Assembly: GCA_000433415.1 (NCBI GenBank)
Contig: FR890450.1
Coordinates: 15,775-29,987 of the forward strand
From: Clostridium sp. CAG:448
Lineage (GTDB): Bacteria; Bacillota; Clostridia; Oscillospirales; CAG-272
DNA: 14,213 nucleotides
Direction: 5' to 3'
Positions 12,041-14,213 of the stretch are shown here, piece by piece (positions within the stretch are counted from its first letter, which is position 1; every line of letters begins with the position of its first letter). A program made the translations under genes and the position numbers. The notes beneath the pieces are model-generated. The model searched no databases. It was given only the letters and a program-made list of their open reading frames with translations, and was not told the DNA's origin.

Positions 12041-13847
12041 GCGGAATCCACGAGGCAAAGACGTTCCCGTCTGTCCAGGCGTTTCCCGCGGATTGGTAGT
12101 CAATCAATGTGTAAAGTTCATCGTTGATGCATAGTTCGGCACGCAGATAGCCGCCGCACGGAGAATCGCCGATACGGCAGAATGTGACCTCACCCGCAGG
12201 AATCGGAGAAAGCGGGTCGGAACAGAACCGGCTGTCACGTGCGAGCAGAATAGAACCGTAGGTGAATGCGGTAAAACGGTCTCCGCGGCGGTCGGAACCG
12301 TGCGGGGCATCGTGGCGGACAATCGGGATATCAAAGCAGATCACGACCTCATCTCCGGGCTTCCAGTCCCGTCTGATGGGCAGATACTGCCCGGCATGCC
12401 CCTCCTGCATCACGCCGTTCACGCGTGCAAAATAGCCCTCCGCCCATGTGGGGACCCGCAAAGAAAGCGCAAAATCGTTTCCGCCGTTTCCCGACACCGC
12501 GGAAACCGACAGTTTTATGTATCCGAGCTTGGGGTAGGCGGAATCCGACATAAATGTGATGGTTCCGCCCTGATGCGGGCAGGTGAAGGTTCCCGATTCA
12601 AAGAAATTGACCGCGCAACCGTCCGGCGTTTGCGTAAACGCGAGATACGGTGCCATTCCCAAAGCGGTCGGACCGTTTGCCGTACAGCAGGAAAGGTCAA
12701 ACCCGTTGATGTTGAAAGAGTAGTTGACCTTGGCGTTGCGTTCGCCGTTGAATCGGGGGAAGTATTCAAAGAAATTGCCGTCAGGGCGCAGAGCTCCGCA
12801 GATTGCGTTGTACAGGCTGACTTCCAGCGCGTCGGCATAGCGGACTTCTCCGGTCAGGCGGAGCATTTGCCAACAAAGCCGCATCCAGTAGACAGTCACA
12901 CAGGTTTCCATCATCAGATTCATGTTTGGATTGGTTTGTTCAAATGCCGTCCGGTTCCACTGTTCGCCGGTGCCGGGACCGAGGTTGAAGGGCGTATCTC
13001 CACCGCCGCTTCCGAGCAGGGTGATTTCTTCCTCCCTCACCTTGTCCCAGAAGAGCAGGGCGGTCTTTTGGGCTTCTTCGTCACCGGTTACACGGGCGTA
13101 TTCCATCAGTCCCTCAAAGCAGGACATCATTTCGTATGCTTTTGCGATGGATTCCTTCGGGTTGCCGTTATCTCCGATGCGATACGGGGATTTTCCGGAG
13201 CGGATGGCGGCAAAAATATTTTCCCGCTTGCAGCAACCGGAAGAAACAATGTAACGGGCAAACGCAAGTGCTTCGTCGTCTCCCGTCAGTTGTGCGACAC
13301 GCATGACCGGTTCCAGAATGGAGGCGGATTCGATTCCGCCGAATGCCCATCCGGTCTCCGTAATCGGTCGCTTGGGCGGATTGCCGACCTGCCCGGCGGT
13401 GTAATGCACCAGCCGCAGACAGGTATCCAATACCTCCTGCCTGCCGCGCAGGTCGTAGTATTCCAACAAGCCCATCAGTACATACTTCCGTTCCCACAGA
13501 TCGGACCCGTGCGTTCCCTGTGGCTGAAGCGCATCGGGGCAGGTGCTGATGCAGCCGTCCGGACGGGCGATGGAGAGCATATCGTCGACTGCAGTGTCGA
13601 TGATATGTAAAAGCTGTTCATCTCCGGTATAAGAGGCAATCAGGCAGGAGGCGCGCATGATTTTTCCCCAGAATTCTCCGGTGGCAAACATGTCCCTGGT
13701 CAGGCGAAAGTAATCGGCAAGCGCGTGCATATCGATTGTTTTCAGAACGCCGTCGGCGACAAGGCGAATTTTGGTATCTATGATGCCATGCAGGCGGACA
13801 CTGCCTGCCGGCAGGGGAAACTGTCGGTCGGAGGAATGGTGGATCAT
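12036..13847 (-). CDS. GH127-type (DUF1680) beta-L-arabinofuranosidase-like glycoside hydrolase
   Basis: A 603-residue protein of the DUF1680 family (GH127/GH146). A long N-terminal alpha/alpha-barrel part is followed by beta-sandwich domains (from about 430). The family's Cys-Glu zinc site is visible: ETC (Glu314, Cys316) and the Cys-Cys pair (Cys387, Cys388) in FDLSCCTANGP. By analogy with Bifidobacterium HypBA1, the first Cys of the pair is the nucleophile; Glu295 (GTGEQW) is a tentative further ligand. Such enzymes release beta-L-arabinofuranose from hydroxyproline-linked or pectic glycans. No signal peptide is seen, so it is probably cytoplasmic and acts on imported oligosaccharides. I chose ATG 13847; ATG 13940 lies inside the upstream gene. 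It follows a Gfo/Idh/MocA-type gene by 5 bases, suggesting one operon. Exact sugar specificity is uncertain, since the family also includes 3-C-carboxy-5-deoxy-xylose-active members. Confidence 0.85.
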   Translation of the reverse strand: MIHHSSDRQFPLPAGSVRLHGIIDTKIRLVADGVLKTIDMHALADYFRLTRDMFATGEFWGKIMRASCLIASYTGDEQLLHIIDTAVDDMLSIARPDGCISTCPDALQPQGTHGSDLWERKYVLMGLLEYYDLRGRQEVLDTCLRLVHYTAGQVGNPPKRPITETGWAFGGIESASILEPVMRVAQLTGDDEALAFARYIVSSGCCKRENIFAAIRSGKSPYRIGDNGNPKESIAKAYEMMSCFEGLMEYARVTGDEEAQKTALLFWDKVREEEITLLGSGGGDTPFNLGPGTGEQWNRTAFEQTNPNMNLMMETCVTVYWMRLCWQMLRLTGEVRYADALEVSLYNAICGALRPDGNFFEYFPRFNGERNAKVNYSFNINGFDLSCCTANGPTALGMAPYLAFTQTPDGCAVNFFESGTFTCPHQGGTITFMSDSAYPKLGYIKLSVSAVSGNGGNDFALSLRVPTWAEGYFARVNGVMQEGHAGQYLPIRRDWKPGDEVVICFDIPIVRHDAPHGSDRRGDRFTAFTYGSILLARDSRFCSDPLSPIPAGEVTFCRIGDSPCGGYLRAELCINDELYTLIDYQSAGNAWTDGNVFASWIPL

Positions 13848-13852
13848 ATGGC

Positions 13853-14213
13853 TCACTTCCTTTCCTGTGGGGTGAAATCGGGAATGGAGACCGGGGCGCT
13901 TCCGTTTTTGATGGATTGTTCGGACAGCGGTGTGATGCACATGAGCGCCGCCGCGTCGTAGACATCAATCGGCGAGGGCGTGCCGTCGCGTACCATGGTG
14001 AAAAAATCGTGATAAACCAGATAATCCATGCCGCCGTGTCCGCCGCGGACGCCATCCTTGAGGAATTTTTCCCAGACCGGATGTTCGTATTGTTCCAGAT
14101 ACCGCTTTGCATTGCCCCATTCCGGTGAGAAATCCCAATGATCCGTCCCGCCGTGATCGCGGTCCAGGAAAACGAAGTTTCCGTCCTCTTGGTACATGCC
14201 GCGGGTACCGTGA
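13853..14213 (-). CDS. Gfo/Idh/MocA-family protein, GH109-like (C-terminal part)
   Basis: The last 119 residues of a gene that begins beyond the right edge. The fragment starts HGTRGMYQEDG and includes GGHGGMDYLVYHDFFTMVRDG (about 58-78), IDVYDAAALMCITPLSEQS and the ending APVSIPDFTP. These match the C-terminal substrate-side half of Gfo/Idh/MocA oxidoreductases, most closely the GH109 type, which uses bound NAD in a redox-assisted cleavage of alpha-N-acetylgalactosaminides; the His in GHGG is a conserved family position. The NAD-binding Rossmann half and any signal peptide are outside the window, so a plain sugar dehydrogenase role remains possible. It is followed after 5 bases by the GH127-type gene. 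Confidence 0.82.
   Translation of the reverse strand, partial: HGTRGMYQEDGNFVFLDRDHGGTDHWDFSPEWGNAKRYLEQYEHPVWEKFLKDGVRGGHGGMDYLVYHDFFTMVRDGTPSPIDVYDAAALMCITPLSEQSIKNGSAPVSIPDFTPQERK

Noticed and set aside
12008..12103. ATG start at 12103 for the XRE-PH gene
   Set aside because: It lies inside the GH127 gene and would encode the tandem repeat as SEHKSEHK; ATG 12007 has a clear GGAG site.
12300..13610. Plus-strand open frame of 436 codons opposite the GH127-type gene
   Set aside because: Mirror frame of the hydrolase; composition is atypical and no family features are seen.
13848..13940. ATG start at 13940 for the GH127-type gene
   Set aside because: It lies inside the Gfo/Idh/MocA-type gene; ATG 13847 comes 5 bases after that gene's stop.

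Overview
The window looks like the chromosome of an endospore-forming member of the Clostridia (Firmicutes), probably an uncultured gut-type species with moderate G+C. The evidence is the spmA-spmB spore maturation pair, an AbrB/SpoVT-type regulator with a C-terminal zinc motif, a single RNase J, a WalJ-RlmH pair, purine-rich AGGAGG-type ribosome binding sites, and perfect TTGACA-N17-TATAAT promoters. No rRNA, tRNA, CRISPR array, insertion sequence or phage gene was seen. No gap between genes exceeds about 300 bases; the longest is the 293-base leader in front of the RNase J gene.

Layout. Positions 1-3049 (minus strand) read as one co-directional cluster: an abrB-like gene with a consensus promoter at 3166-3194, a galactokinase-family gene, a three-helix membrane protein, the metallo-hydrolase walJ, and the start of rlmH, which runs off the left edge. 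Positions 3302-4792 (plus strand) hold spmA, spmB and a 91-residue tail-anchored protein. Positions 4784-7161 hold a perfect sigma-A promoter, a long structured leader and the RNase J gene with an unusually long basic N-terminal extension. Positions 7336-9000 encode a membrane-anchored, PrsA/parvulin-like extracytoplasmic protein with a Thr/Lys/Glu repeat tail and a terminator behind it. Positions 9246-11020 hold a 12-cysteine zinc-ribbon-like protein of unknown role and a D-lactate dehydrogenase. A bidirectional terminator at 11097-11126 separates these from a minus-strand carbohydrate cluster (11132-14213): the 3' end of a Gfo/Idh/MocA-type (GH109-like) gene, a GH127-type beta-L-arabinofuranosidase-like gene, and a gene fusing an XRE helix-turn-helix to two membrane helices and a bacterial PH-like domain.

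How the parts fit. Most of the window is housekeeping: rRNA modification, RNA decay, envelope protein folding, fermentation to lactate, and sporulation. The right end is accessory sugar metabolism, handling arabinofuranosyl or N-acetylgalactosamine-type glycans by family resemblance.

The least explained parts are four. (1) The RNase J leader has a strong hairpin within about 10 bases of the predicted 5' end, a predicted H-type pseudoknot, and two small open frames overlapping or abutting the RNase J start. (2) The membrane-tethered XRE-PH fusion. (3) Three perfect tandem duplications of 12-16 bases lie within 1 kb (11031-12040). (4) The galactokinase-like protein carries a changed sugar-binding motif. 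All functional calls come from reading motifs; nothing was searched or folded by computer.
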